Source of the DNA: Cyanobium sp. N.Huapi 1H5
GTDB taxonomy: Bacteria; Cyanobacteriota; Cyanobacteriia; PCC-6307; Cyanobiaceae
Assembly: GCF_024345535.1 (NCBI RefSeq)
Contig: NZ_JAGQBH010000004.1
Span: forward strand, 62,001-126,000
Length of the DNA stretch: 64,000 bases
Direction of reading: 5' to 3'
How positions within the stretch are numbered: the stretch's first letter is position 1; every line of letters starts with the position of its first letter. Below, piece after piece: positions 1-8,767 of the stretch. Made by a program: the position numbers and the translations under genes. A model generated the notes under the pieces. The model worked only from the letters and a program-made list of their open reading frames with translations, was not told where the DNA came from and searched no databases.

Positions 1-2159
1 CAGATGATGCCCAGCACATCCACCCCGGAGGCCCGGATGCGACGGCTGGCCTGGGGAGCCAGCTCACGACTCACCTTGCCGAGGCCGACCAGGAAGAGGA
101 TGCCGTCGAGCTTCTCTCCCAGCAGGATCGGATCGGCCAGCATCAGGCAGGGAGGCGCATCCACGACGATGATGTCGTAGCCGGGAAGGGCACGGATCTC
201 GTCCATGACTTCCTTGCAGCGGGTGGAGTTGAGCAGCTTGGCCGGATCGGGCGGCTTCGGGCCGGCAGGAAGCACATCCATGTTCTCGGCGATGGAGTGG
301 ATGAAATCCGTCGGTTTGCGGGTTGAATCCGAGAGCAGGGTGGAGAGGCCGTCGCCCTGCTCCACACCCAGGTAGCGGGCCTGCATCGGCAGCCGCATGT
401 CGGAGTCGATGACGAGCACCTTGAGGCCGAGGTCGGCCAGGGTGCGGGAGAACACCGCCACCGCGGTGGACTTGCCTTCCCCCTGGGTGGAGGAGGTGAT
501 GCCCACCATGCGGATGCTGCTGTCGGCGCGGAGCAGTCGGAAGGTGGTGAACAGGCTGCGCAGCGACTCCTTGATGGCGAAGCGCTCGCTCGAGGACATC
601 TTCGAGATGCTGGTGGCGATGTCGACACCGGGCTCCAGGGGCAGGTAGGGAATCAGACCCAGAACCGGCAGCTGCAGGTCCTTCTCCACCTCCATGGGGG
701 TGTGGAAGACGTTGTCGGTCCGCTCCCGGAGGATGGCGGCGCCGAGACCGGCCAGGAGACCGATCATGATCGCCCTGAGCAGGTTGCGCTGGATGTTGGG
801 CTCCACCGGGCTGCCGCCGAAATCGGGAGGTCCGATCACTTCCCAGGGGGAGATGGAACGGGCCATCTCGAGCCGGTAACGCTCCCTGGCCTGGATGTAG
901 GAGGAGTACTGCTCCCTGGCGATCGAGAGCCGCTGGTTGATGTTCTCGAACTCCGACATCTTCTGGGGATTGTTCCGGAAGTTCTCGCTCAGCAGAAGGA
1001 TCTGGCGGTTGATCTCATCCTGCTGGGCCACGTTGGAAAGCAGCCGGGCCTTGACGGCGTCGGCGGCCTGCCGCTGCACGACGGGAAGCAGCTGGTTGCG
1101 GCGGGCGATCAGGGACTGAACGATCGGAGAGTTCTCCTTGAACGTGCCCTTGGCGGTGGCCAGCTCCTGCTCGAACTGGTTGAGGAGGTCAAGGGGCGTC
1201 TTGGTGCCGCTGGCAGCCTCGGCTCCGGAGGAGCCCCTTCCCGGCACCAGAACGCTGTTGCGACCCAGCTGCTCGAGGGCGGTGGGGGCGCCGCTGGGGG
1301 TGAACTGCAGCTTGCCGGTCTGGATCGACTTCAGCTGGCTGTCGAGCTGGACCTGCTCGTTCTGAAGGGTGCGCAGCTGGTTGACGAGACCTTCGCGGGC
1401 CCCGAGGATCTGGCTGGCCGCCGCGGCAGGGTCAACAAAGTTGTTGCGTTCCCGGAACCTGAGCATCTCCTGGGAGAGCTTGGTGACCCGTTCCTCGATC
1501 GCGGGGGCCTGCTCGTCGAGGAAGCGGACGCCGGAGTTGACCGCCGCCTGGCGCTGGGTCAGGGAGAAGGCGGTGTAATCCTTGGCGAGCTGGCGGAGGA
1601 TGGCCTTGCCCTTGGCTGGATCGGGCCAGCGCAGGGAGACGTTGAGGACGTTGTCGACCCGGGCCGACTCCTGGTTGATGGACAGGTTGCTCTCCAGGGC
1701 CCGGAGCGGCACGCCCTGACGCTGGGCGACCGGCCCGAGCAGCAGGGGGCTGCGCATCAGAACGATGAGACTGGGCACATCGGTCTTGATCTCGCTGCGG
1801 GCGATGGTCTCCACGGAACCGCTGCCGCCGCCGCTGCCCGGATTGTCAAAGGGATTGCTGATCTGCATCTGGAACCCCCCCTGGTAGACGGGGGAGAAGA
1901 TGCGCTGACGCAGCGTGTTGATCGCCAGGACCCCGGTGACCACGGCGAAGGTGATCAGGAAAATGGACTGGCGGCGCTTGACCGTGCGGACGAGTCCCCC
2001 CAGGCCGCCGCCGCCGGACTGACCCTCGCCGATGGGGCTGAGGGGACTCTGCTGCGACGGATCGAAAGCGCCTGCACCCGGACCACCCGCGGCGGGAAGG
2101 GACAGCGGGCGCGCGGTTCCACCCGGAAAGGTCTCAGGAGGAACACCCGTCGTTGTCAC
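1..2159 (-). CDS. Wzz/GumC-type chain-length determinant fused to BY-kinase (3' end beyond window)
   Basis: Inner-membrane polysaccharide co-polymerase with a cytoplasmic bacterial tyrosine kinase domain, which controls chain length and export of capsule or exopolysaccharide. About 719 residues are visible; the C-terminus, where the Tyr cluster normally lies, is off the left edge. A first membrane segment lies near residues 63-83, a long coiled periplasmic region follows, and a second membrane segment lies near 458-478. The kinase domain has a Walker A motif at about 553-565 (STQGEGKST), Walker A' VLVIDSD at 581-587 and Walker B IIVVDAPP at 663-670. Start: GTG at 2159 gives the natural N-terminus, but the frame stays open upstream and no clear ribosome binding site is seen, so the start is uncertain. 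It is divergent from the OPX gene. Family assignment is firm; the substrate is unknown. Confidence 0.9.
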   Translation of the reverse strand, partial: MTTTGVPPETFPGGTARPLSLPAAGGPGAGAFDPSQQSPLSPIGEGQSGGGGLGGLVRTVKRRQSIFLITFAVVTGVLAINTLRQRIFSPVYQGGFQMQISNPFDNPGSGGGSGSVETIARSEIKTDVPSLIVLMRSPLLLGPVAQRQGVPLRALESNLSINQESARVDNVLNVSLRWPDPAKGKAILRQLAKDYTAFSLTQRQAAVNSGVRFLDEQAPAIEERVTKLSQEMLRFRERNNFVDPAAAASQILGAREGLVNQLRTLQNEQVQLDSQLKSIQTGKLQFTPSGAPTALEQLGRNSVLVPGRGSSGAEAASGTKTPLDLLNQFEQELATAKGTFKENSPIVQSLIARRNQLLPVVQRQAADAVKARLLSNVAQQDEINRQILLLSENFRNNPQKMSEFENINQRLSIAREQYSSYIQARERYRLEMARSISPWEVIGPPDFGGSPVEPNIQRNLLRAIMIGLLAGLGAAILRERTDNVFHTPMEVEKDLQLPVLGLIPYLPLEPGVDIATSISKMSSSERFAIKESLRSLFTTFRLLRADSSIRMVGITSSTQGEGKSTAVAVFSRTLADLGLKVLVIDSDMRLPMQARYLGVEQGDGLSTLLSDSTRKPTDFIHSIAENMDVLPAGPKPPDPAKLLNSTRCKEVMDEIRALPGYDIIVVDAPPCLMLADPILLGEKLDGILFLVGLGKVSRELAPQASRRIRASGVDVLGII

Positions 2160-2218
2160 GTTATGAACCGCAGGGAAAGTTGAGCTGATGATAATGGCAA
2201 CCAGCAAAGAATGCCCCC

Positions 2219-2246
2219 TTGACTCGGGCGTCTATGGTGGTAATCC
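2219..2246 (+). promoter_or_regulatory. Candidate sigma70-type promoter for the export operon
   Basis: TTGACT at 2219-2224 is followed by a 16-base spacer and TAATCC at 2241-2246, in the divergent gap between the BY-kinase and OPX genes. Initiation would fall about 10 bases before the GTG at 2262, which leaves a very short leader. Pattern match only. Confidence 0.35.
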
Positions 2247-2261
2247 GATTAATGTCCTTCG

Positions 2262-3482
2262 GTGGCTTCTCCTCCCAGAACATCCGTACGCCAGGGATCT
2301 GCAGCATCTGACGGAAGGTCCCGTCGCAGGAGCCTTCGCCCCTCGATCCGGCGGCGTCTCTCTTCCCTTGGCGTACTGGGTCTGGCCGGTGTGATGGTGG
2401 CCCCGACAGGCCTGAAGGCCTCGGTGCCCCAGGGGGTGGCGCCCCATTCCCCCTGGCGGGGTGCCGCGGCCGTGAGCGCCGCGCCCAACGCCGGTCCAGC
2501 GTCGTCGGCCCCTCTGCCCCTCACGGTCACGGAGGTCTACAACGATCTTTACGTCCTCGGCCCCGGGGATGGTCTGCAACTCACCTTCACCGACCCTTCT
2601 GCCTCCGCCATCGGCGGCCCGGTCGTCATCCTTCCCGACGGCACCTCGACCCTGTCGCTGCTGGGATCGGTGCAGCTCACCGGCCTGACCATCGGCCAGG
2701 CCACCCGCTGGCTCACCTCGCTCTATGCCAAACAGCTGGTGCGGCCCGAGCTGATCCTCAGCCTCACCACGCCCCGCCCCGTCAAGGTGACGATCATCGG
2801 CGAGGTGGGCCGTCCTGGCCTCTACCCCCTGGCCTCCTATTCCACTCCGGTCTCGGCGATCCAGACGGCCGGCGGCGTCACCCTGAACGCGGACATCCGC
2901 AAGGTGCTGCTGCGGCGTCTGGCCGGGCCCGACGGCAGCCAGAAGCAGACCGTTCTGGACCTGGCCCAGGTTTTCCAGGTCGGCAACCAGCGGCAGAACC
3001 CGATCCTGTTCGACGGCGACACGATCGTGGTCGCCCGCACGGAGGATCTGATCCCCGAGGAAATCCTCCAGATCGGTGCCACCAACCTGGCCCCGGCCAC
3101 CATCAACGTCTCGGTGATCGGCGAGGTCCGCAGCCCCGGCAACCTCAGCCTTCCCGCCAACACCCCCCTGGCGGAGGCCATCTTCCGGGCCGGTGGGGCG
3201 GAGAACTGGCGGGCCAACAAGAACGACATCGAGCTCGTCCGCCTCAACCGCAACGGCACCACCACCCGGGAGGTCTACAGCTACCGGGATGGCATCGGCG
3301 TCTCCAAGGGGTTGAATCCCCCGCTCCGGGATCGGGACACGATCATCGTCAATCGCACCTTCTACGCCGAGGCCCTCGACGTCATCAATCAGGTCATCGT
3401 TCCCCTCAGCCAGGCCGCCAGCTCCTACTATTTCTTCCGAGATACATTCAACGGCAACAGAAACAACAACAACTTCCGCTGA
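2262..3482 (+). CDS. Polysaccharide export protein, OPX/Wza family
   Basis: Periplasmic/outer-membrane polysaccharide export protein. The 406-residue product has a basic N-terminus and hydrophobic segment (about residues 25-50, GVLGLAGVMVAP), consistent with a signal peptide, but no lipobox cysteine follows, unlike classical Wza. A Poly_export domain begins near DLYVLGPGDGLQLTF, and two SLBB-type repeats contain IIGEVGRPGLYPL and VIGEVRSPGNLSLP. The C-terminal tail ends in an Asn-rich stretch. The GTG start at 2262 fits the signal peptide; it lies 102 bases from the divergent BY-kinase start. It is followed closely by a proline-rich protein and an outer-membrane barrel, probably one operon. 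Whether it spans the outer membrane itself cannot be told from sequence. Confidence 0.9.
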   Translation: MASPPRTSVRQGSAASDGRSRRRSLRPSIRRRLSSLGVLGLAGVMVAPTGLKASVPQGVAPHSPWRGAAAVSAAPNAGPASSAPLPLTVTEVYNDLYVLGPGDGLQLTFTDPSASAIGGPVVILPDGTSTLSLLGSVQLTGLTIGQATRWLTSLYAKQLVRPELILSLTTPRPVKVTIIGEVGRPGLYPLASYSTPVSAIQTAGGVTLNADIRKVLLRRLAGPDGSQKQTVLDLAQVFQVGNQRQNPILFDGDTIVVARTEDLIPEEILQIGATNLAPATINVSVIGEVRSPGNLSLPANTPLAEAIFRAGGAENWRANKNDIELVRLNRNGTTTREVYSYRDGIGVSKGLNPPLRDRDTIIVNRTFYAEALDVINQVIVPLSQAASSYYFFRDTFNGNRNNNNFR

Positions 3483-3504
3483 CAACCGCTTCTCGAGCCC
3501 TCCC

Positions 3505-4593
3505 ATGTACCGCGAACCCACCATCAGCCCCAAAGCCATCGCCTGGGCCCTGCTGAGCCAGTCCATCTGGCTGCCCCTGCTGGCCATCGATGCCCACGAC
3601 CGCTGGCAGTCGCGGGTCAAGGACATGACCATCCCCCAGCCGGCTGATCCCAAGGGGACCGACGAAGCGATCGCCTCGGCTCAGGAAGCACCGTCCACCA
3701 CCCCGGCTCCCGCCACCTCCTCGCCCCTCGACGACCTGGGCACCACCACCGGCCATGTGCTGAGTTCGGCCTCCGAAAAAATCGGGTCGTTGCTGGATGC
3801 CCCCCTCGCCCGCAGCCTCGATCTCAGCGGTCCCCCCAGCACCTCGCGGGCCCGGCGGCCCGATCCCGGTCGCCGTCCGGCGGTCGCCCTCCGGAGCACC
3901 GCCCCGGTCCAGCTGGCCAAGGCCCCTGGCCGCCCGGCGTCCTTCCGCATCGACGGTCCCCCCCTGGGCACCACTGGCCTGGGCAGCGCCCAGACCCTGC
4001 TGCAGCGCAACTTCTCGAATTCCGAGCTCCTCGGTGGGGTGCTCACCATCCAGGATCTGGGCCTGCCCGCCATGCCAACGGTGGCGCGGGCGGAACGGGC
4101 CCGCTGGGCCAGCAGCGGCGATCCGATGGCTCCCATTCCCCAGAACCTGAGGGAGCCGATGCGCCAGGCGATCCGCACCCTGCCGGCCCCCACGCCCACC
4201 AAGACGGCCAAGCTCCAGCAGGCCCGGGTCATCCATGTCCCCTCGACCCGGGTCAGCAAGCCCACCCAGGTGCCCCTTGCGATCCAGGCGGACGGCAGCG
4301 TCGATGTGCTGAGCCAGCCGGATGATCCCGCAGTGATCGAGGACATCAAGGAGTGGTCCAGCCGCCAGCCGGCCCAAGCCCCCGGGACCGTCACCCCCAC
4401 GGTGGTGAACCTGCAGCCGCTCCCGGCTGAGGACAGGGCCACCCCCGCCCCCGTCCGGGTCTCGCCGGTGGCCAGCAGCGCCCCGATCGCACCGCCGCCG
4501 CCGCCGGCCGCTGCCACGGTGGCCCCTGTGGCGGAAGCTCCCGCCCCCACCCCGGCCCCGGCCGGTCCCGCCGGCGCCGTGGTGGCCCAGTGA
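3505..4593 (+). CDS. Proline/alanine-rich membrane-anchored hypothetical protein in export operon
   Basis: I do not recognise this 362-residue protein. It has one probable N-terminal membrane segment or uncleaved signal (about residues 11-30, IAWALLSQSIWLPLLAIDA). The rest is low in hydrophobic residues, and the tail (about 300-362) is Pro/Ala-rich and probably extended. That architecture resembles periplasm-spanning linkers such as TonB-like proteins, but no TonB domain is visible. It begins 22 bases after the OPX stop, and its own stop overlaps the next start (GTGA at 4590-4593), so it is probably translated with the OPX and barrel proteins. A role bridging inner and outer membrane in polysaccharide export is inference from context only. 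Confidence 0.75.
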   Translation: MYREPTISPKAIAWALLSQSIWLPLLAIDAHDRWQSRVKDMTIPQPADPKGTDEAIASAQEAPSTTPAPATSSPLDDLGTTTGHVLSSASEKIGSLLDAPLARSLDLSGPPSTSRARRPDPGRRPAVALRSTAPVQLAKAPGRPASFRIDGPPLGTTGLGSAQTLLQRNFSNSELLGGVLTIQDLGLPAMPTVARAERARWASSGDPMAPIPQNLREPMRQAIRTLPAPTPTKTAKLQQARVIHVPSTRVSKPTQVPLAIQADGSVDVLSQPDDPAVIEDIKEWSSRQPAQAPGTVTPTVVNLQPLPAEDRATPAPVRVSPVASSAPIAPPPPPAAATVAPVAEAPAPTPAPAGPAGAVVAQ

Positions 4594-5264
4594 AGCGGAT
4601 GCGGCTCCACCCGGGCGGTGCCCCTCTGGTCGGTCTGGCCTGCCTGGCCCTGGCGGCCGATCCTGGTCGGGCCCAGTCGCTGCCGGCGCCACCGGCTCCC
4701 TGGGTCCCCATCGCCCCGGAGCCCGCGGCAGCCGGCTGGGAGCCCGTCACCGACGCGGCCACCCTTCCTCCCGACTACCTCCCGCCACCGGCCAACCGTG
4801 ATCCCGCCGAGCTGGCCGTCGTGCCGCGCCAGGGCAAACCGATCGAGAACGTGGGGATCTACGGCATCGGCGGTGGCGTCAATTTCGGCAGTGACTTACC
4901 CACCAGCGGGGTGTTCACGGGTCGTATCGGGTACAAACTCAACGAAACCCTGGCGGTCTCCCTGCGTCCCAGTGTGATCTTCGGCAACCGGGATGTGCTG
5001 GGTCGCTACAACGGCCAGACCTCCTTCCAGCTGCCCCTCACCCTGGATCTGTTCCGCCGCTCCGTGGTCTCCCCCTACCTGGGGGGTGGCATCGCCACCA
5101 ACACCTATTCCACCGGCCAGACGAACGCCATGCTCACCGGCGGCGTTGATCTGAACATCACCCAGAACGTGACCCTGGGGTTCAACGTCAACTACGTCTT
5201 CCTGCCCGATGGCGTCACTTTCGACGCCCTTCAGGCCATGACGCTGCTCTACCTGAAGTTCTGA
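4590..5264 (+). CDS. Small outer-membrane beta-barrel protein in export operon
   Basis: The 224-residue product has a signal peptide (GLACLALAADPGRAQS), a Pro-rich linker (about 30-80), then alternating amphipathic strands (about 85-224) ending in LYLKF. A C-terminal Phe is typical of outer-membrane barrels. The size suggests about eight strands, as in the OmpA/OmpW/opacity class. The GTG start overlaps the upstream stop by four bases (GTGA), which indicates translational coupling with the proline-rich protein. In this operon it could be an outer-membrane partner of the OPX protein or an unrelated surface barrel; sequence alone does not decide. Confidence 0.75.
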   Translation: MKRMRLHPGGAPLVGLACLALAADPGRAQSLPAPPAPWVPIAPEPAAAGWEPVTDAATLPPDYLPPPANRDPAELAVVPRQGKPIENVGIYGIGGGVNFGSDLPTSGVFTGRIGYKLNETLAVSLRPSVIFGNRDVLGRYNGQTSFQLPLTLDLFRRSVVSPYLGGGIATNTYSTGQTNAMLTGGVDLNITQNVTLGFNVNYVFLPDGVTFDALQAMTLLYLKF

Positions 5265-5298
5265 GGTTCCCGGCCAGGATCTTGGCTGGGGCCATGGC

Positions 5299-5874
5299 TC
5301 AGTCAGCAACGGCCTCGATGGCTGCGGCGATCGCCTGACGCTGTTCGGCGTCGTACCCCCAGCGGTCGAGGAAGGCCCTGTCCTCCGCCACCGCCGCCTC
5401 GGTGGCACCGTCCTCCGCGGCGGCCGCCAGCAGGGTCTCGAGGCGCTGCTTCACGGCCACGGGCTCCAGCTGGCGCAGCAGCTCGGTGCTGCGCAGCTGC
5501 ACGCGCTCCGAGCCGGCCCGGTGCTCCGGGTCCCCCGATCGCCGGTGGTGCAGGACCATCGCCGTGCTCATGGCCAGGTTGCGCGCCGTGAGATCCACCA
5601 CCCCCGGACCCGCCTGCCGCAGGGCGGCCACCAGGGGTTCCGGCAGCCGGTCGAGCAGGGGCGCCTCGCCGGTGAGGCCGACCACGAAGAACCCGCGGGC
5701 CCCGTCCCGGCTCGCCACCAGCTCCCCCACCCGATCGGCCAGCACCTCATCACTGAGCTCCCCGGCTTCCCAGAGGCCGATCCACTGGGCCGCAATCTCC
5801 ATGGCCTGGGGGAAGCTCGGCGCCAGGGGGGTCCCGTTCGAGGGGGTCTCGGTCAGCGGGGCGTCATCGGTCAT
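5299..5874 (-). CDS. Conserved hypothetical protein, acidic helical
   Basis: The 191-residue soluble protein starts with ATG at 5874 (MTDDAPLTETPS). It has no signal peptide or membrane segment. It is rich in Ala, Glu and Leu and probably all-helical, with FFVVGLTGEAPLLDRLPEP near residue 62 and EDRAFLDRWGYDAEQ near 164. I cannot name a family or function. It is divergent from era (46 bases between starts), so the two may share a promoter region. Longer same-frame readings that run into era are not needed: this ATG gives a normal N-terminus and avoids antisense overlap. Confidence 0.7.
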   Translation of the reverse strand: MTDDAPLTETPSNGTPLAPSFPQAMEIAAQWIGLWEAGELSDEVLADRVGELVASRDGARGFFVVGLTGEAPLLDRLPEPLVAALRQAGPGVVDLTARNLAMSTAMVLHHRRSGDPEHRAGSERVQLRSTELLRQLEPVAVKQRLETLLAAAAEDGATEAAVAEDRAFLDRWGYDAEQRQAIAAAIEAVAD

Positions 5875-5920
5875 GGCGGCGGACGGGCGGCGGGGCCCGC
5901 GGACTGGCACTGTTGAGGCT

Positions 5921-6904
5921 ATGGACCCGAGCGCCCCGACCGCCAGCCCCGGCGATGCCCAGCCCGACGACGGCAGCAGCGATGGGGCGCCCTTCCGCTC
6001 CGGCTTCGTGGCCCTGATCGGACGGCCGAACGTGGGCAAATCCACCCTGCTCAACCAGCTGGTGGGCCAGAAGGTGGCGATCACCTCCCCCGTGGCCCAG
6101 ACCACCCGCAACCGGCTGCGGGCCATCCTCACCACCCCCTCCGCCCAGCTGATCCTGCTGGACACGCCGGGGATCCACAAACCCCACCACCTGCTGGGGG
6201 AACGGCTCGTCCAGAGCGCCCGGGGCGCCATCGGCGAGGTGGATGTGGTGCTGCTGCTGGTGGATGCCAGCCAGCCGGCCGGCCGGGGGGACGGGTTCAT
6301 CGTCGACCTGCTGCGCCACAGCCGGGTGCCGGTGCATGTGGCCCTCAACAAGAGCGACCGGGTCGGCGCCGACGCCGAGGATCTGGCCGCCACCTACCGG
6401 GAGCTGCTGGCGGAGGGTGGCGATCACCCCGTGGCCTGGCCCCTGCACGCCTGCAGCGCCCTCAACGGCGATGGCTGCCAGGCCCTGGTGGAGGCCCTGG
6501 CGGCCGAGCTGCCGCCGGGTCCCCTGCTCTACCCGGCCGACACGGTCAGCGACCAGCCGGAACAGCTGCTCCTGGCGGAGCTGATCCGGGAGCAGGTGCT
6601 GACCCTCACCCGGGAGGAGGTGCCCCACTCGGTGGCGGTGCGGATCGAGCGGATCGTGGAGGAGGAGGCGAAGGGCAAGGTGCGCACGGCCGTGCTCGCC
6701 ACCGTGCTGGTGGAGCGCAGCAGCCAGAAGGGCATCCTTATCGGCAAGGGGGGACAGATGCTCAAGGCGATCGGCCAGGGGGCGCGGCTGCAGATGCAGA
6801 AGGTGTTCGACGGTCCGGTGTACCTGGAGCTGTTCGTCAAGGTGGTGCCCAACTGGCGCAGCCATCCGGGCCGGCTTGCCGAGCTGGGCTACCGGGGCGA
6901 CTGA
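5921..6904 (+). CDS. era: GTPase Era
   Basis: Ribosome-assembly GTPase that binds 16S rRNA near its 3' end during 30S maturation. The 327-residue product shows G1 GRPNVGKS (34-41), a G2 region TTRNRLRAI, G3 DTPGIHKPHH, G4 NKSD and G5 SAL. The C-terminal KH domain carries GKGGQMLKAIG and ends in LFVKVVPNWR. ATG at 5921 gives an N-terminal extension of about 25 acidic residues before the G domain, which is common in cyanobacterial Era. The product is of normal length and all key residues are present. Confidence 0.97.
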   Translation: MDPSAPTASPGDAQPDDGSSDGAPFRSGFVALIGRPNVGKSTLLNQLVGQKVAITSPVAQTTRNRLRAILTTPSAQLILLDTPGIHKPHHLLGERLVQSARGAIGEVDVVLLLVDASQPAGRGDGFIVDLLRHSRVPVHVALNKSDRVGADAEDLAATYRELLAEGGDHPVAWPLHACSALNGDGCQALVEALAAELPPGPLLYPADTVSDQPEQLLLAELIREQVLTLTREEVPHSVAVRIERIVEEEAKGKVRTAVLATVLVERSSQKGILIGKGGQMLKAIGQGARLQMQKVFDGPVYLELFVKVVPNWRSHPGRLAELGYRGD

Positions 6905-7004
6905 GGCCACCCGCCCACGGCAGCCCACGCACCGCACGGGCCGGCGGGGGGTTTGCGAGGATCCCATCCGGGTCCACCGGCCCCGATCTCCCGCCGCCCC
7001 CGCC

Positions 7005-7526
7005 GTGACCAGCGCGACCGAGCCGCCCGCCGCCCCCTTCCCGCCCGAGACGATCGCGGCGTTCCTGGCCTTCTGCGCCGGCGACTGGCTCTCCCTGCGC
7101 AGCTGCTTCAGCCTGGAAGAGGCGGCAGAGGCGGCCCGGGAGGCCGAGGCGGACGAGGCCGGCTGGCACAGCTCCGAACGGGGGGAACTGTCGGTCACCT
7201 ACCTGGCCCCTGAGCAGAGCGGCGAGCCGGGGGGACTGGAGGTCACCCCACCCGGCGGCGGCCGTCACCGGCTGCTGTTCCGTCCCGACGGCGGCTTCCA
7301 GGGCAGCGCCCCGGACGGGGCCGCCAGCACGGGCCGCTGGCAGCTGTGGCCGGACGGGAGCCTGGAGCTGACCAGCGAGCGGTCCGGGGCGTCGGTGCGG
7401 GAACGGATCTGGTTCACCAAGGCCAACCTGCGCCTGCGCAGCAGCGTGGAGCACCACCCCGACGGCCGCCCGGGCCGGGCCAGCTTCAGCTCCGAGATCC
7501 GGCGGGTCAGCCGACCCGCCGGCTGA
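7005..7526 (+). CDS. Phycobiliprotein lyase, CpcS/CpeS family
   Basis: Probable bilin lyase attaching phycocyanobilin or a related bilin to phycobiliprotein cysteines. The 173-residue product has FLAFCAGDWLSLRSCFSLEE near the N-terminus and ERIWFTKANLRLRSSVEHH followed by RASFSSEIRR near the C-terminus. The CpcS/CpeS lipocalin-like fold has the same W-S-R start, W/F-x-x-x-N-L-R-L-R-S strand and F-x-S-E-I-R-R end. GTG at 7005 (VTSATEPPA) is chosen because the frame upstream is low-complexity and overlaps the region just after era. Whether it is CpcS, CpeS or CpeU, and which bilin site it serves, cannot be decided here. trmD starts eight bases later. Confidence 0.85.
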   Translation: MTSATEPPAAPFPPETIAAFLAFCAGDWLSLRSCFSLEEAAEAAREAEADEAGWHSSERGELSVTYLAPEQSGEPGGLEVTPPGGGRHRLLFRPDGGFQGSAPDGAASTGRWQLWPDGSLELTSERSGASVRERIWFTKANLRLRSSVEHHPDGRPGRASFSSEIRRVSRPAG

Positions 7527-7533
7527 GCTCCCC

Positions 7534-8229
7534 ATGCGCTTCGACGTGGTGAGCCTGGTGCCGGACGCCTTCACGCCCCTGCTGGGGCTGGGGGTGATCG
7601 GCCGTGCCTTCGCCGCCGGCATCGCCGAGGTCCACACCCACAACCCCCGCGACCACGCCACGGATCGCTACCGCAAGGTGGACGACGTGCCCTACGGGGG
7701 CGGTGCCGGCATGGTGCTCAAGCCCGAGCCGGTCTATGCCGCCTTCGAGGCGATCCCTGTGCTGCCGCGCCGCCGCGTGCTGCTGATGAGCCCCCAGGGC
7801 CAGCCGCTGCACCAGCGCGACCTGCGCCGCTGGGCCTCTGAGCACGACCAGCTGGTGCTGCTCTGCGGCCACTACGAGGGCTTCGACGAGCGCATCCGGC
7901 CCCTGGCGGACGAGGAGGTGTCCCTGGGCGATTTCGTGCTCACCGGTGGGGAGCTGCCGGCCCTGGTGGTGATCAGCGGCGTGGTGCGGCTGCTGCCGGG
8001 CACCGTGGGCTCGCCGGATTGCCTGGAAGCCGAGAGCCACAGTGGCCCGCTGCTGGAGCACCCCCACTACACCCGGCCGGCGGAGTTCCGCGGCATGGCG
8101 GTGCCGGAGGTGCTGCGCAGCGGCGACCACGGCGCCATCGCCCGCTGGCGCCAGGAGCAGCAGGTGGCCCGCACCCGCGAGCGCCGCGCCGACCTGCTGG
8201 CCCAGTGGCAGGCGGAGCAGGAGACCTGA
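7534..8229 (+). CDS. trmD: tRNA (guanine-N1-)-methyltransferase
   Basis: SAM-dependent SPOUT methyltransferase that makes m1G37 next to the anticodon, preventing frameshifting. The 231-residue product has [13 protein letters not shown] at its start, the conserved [17 protein letters not shown] segment, [12 protein letters not shown] and the trefoil-knot [16 protein letters not shown]. All hallmark motifs are intact and the length is typical. It sits between a bilin lyase gene and ispF, all on the plus strand. Confidence 0.97.
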   Translation: MRFDVVSLVPDAFTPLLGLGVIGRAFAAGIAEVHTHNPRDHATDRYRKVDDVPYGGGAGMVLKPEPVYAAFEAIPVLPRRRVLLMSPQGQPLHQRDLRRWASEHDQLVLLCGHYEGFDERIRPLADEEVSLGDFVLTGGELPALVVISGVVRLLPGTVGSPDCLEAESHSGPLLEHPHYTRPAEFRGMAVPEVLRSGDHGAIARWRQEQQVARTRERRADLLAQWQAEQET

Positions 8230-8281
8230 GACACGCCTTCGCCCCGCACCGGCGACACTGGATCCGCCCCCACCGCCCCCC

Positions 8282-8767
8282 ATGCAGCTGCGCATCGGCA
8301 ACGGCTACGACATCCACCGGCTCGTCCCCGGCCGTCCCCTGATCCTCGGCGGCGTGCGCCTGGAGCACCCCGACGGCCTGGGGCTGGACGGCCACAGCGA
8401 CGCCGACGTGCTCGTGCACGCCCTGATGGACGCCCTGCTGGGGGCCCTCAGCCTGGGGGACATCGGCACCCACTTTCCTCCGGAGGACGAGCGCTGGCGC
8501 GGCGCCGACAGCCTGGTGCTGCTGGAGCAGGTGGTGGCGCTGGTGGCGGAGCGGGGCTGGCTGGTGCTGAACGTCGACACGGTGGTGGTGGCGGAGCGGC
8601 CCCGGCTCAAACCCCACATCGCCGCCATGCGGGAGGCGATCGCCGGCCGCATGGGCCTGGCCCCCGACCAGGTGGGGGTCAAGGCCACCACCAACGAGGG
8701 ACTCGGGCCCACGGGCCGCCAGGAGGGCATCGCCTGCCATGCGGTGGCGCTGCTGCACCGGCCGTGA
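8282..8767 (+). CDS. ispF: 2-C-methyl-D-erythritol 2,4-cyclodiphosphate synthase
   Basis: MEP-pathway enzyme that makes the cyclic diphosphate intermediate for isoprenoids, including carotenoids and the chlorophyll phytol tail. The 161-residue product has metal ligands D10 and H12 (GYDIHRL) and H46 ([14 protein letters not shown]). It also has the conserved [14 protein letters not shown] and [10 protein letters not shown] segments. ATG at 8282 starts [12 protein letters not shown], which matches the family N-terminus exactly. The stop overlaps the next start by four bases (GTGA at 8764-8767). Confidence 0.96.
   Translation: MQLRIGNGYDIHRLVPGRPLILGGVRLEHPDGLGLDGHSDADVLVHALMDALLGALSLGDIGTHFPPEDERWRGADSLVLLEQVVALVAERGWLVLNVDTVVVAERPRLKPHIAAMREAIAGRMGLAPDQVGVKATTNEGLGPTGRQEGIACHAVALLHRP

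Noticed and set aside
702-2183. Long plus-strand open frame (493 codons) opposite the BY-kinase
   Set aside because: It lies antisense to a gene with all Walker motifs; its Gly/Leu/Asp-rich product is a typical high-GC shadow.
3667-8643. HIP1 octamers (GCGATCGC) as an unusual density signal
   Set aside because: Sites such as 3667-3674, 5327-5334 and 8636-8643 occur, but the overall number seems modest for a cyanobacterium and was not counted rigorously.
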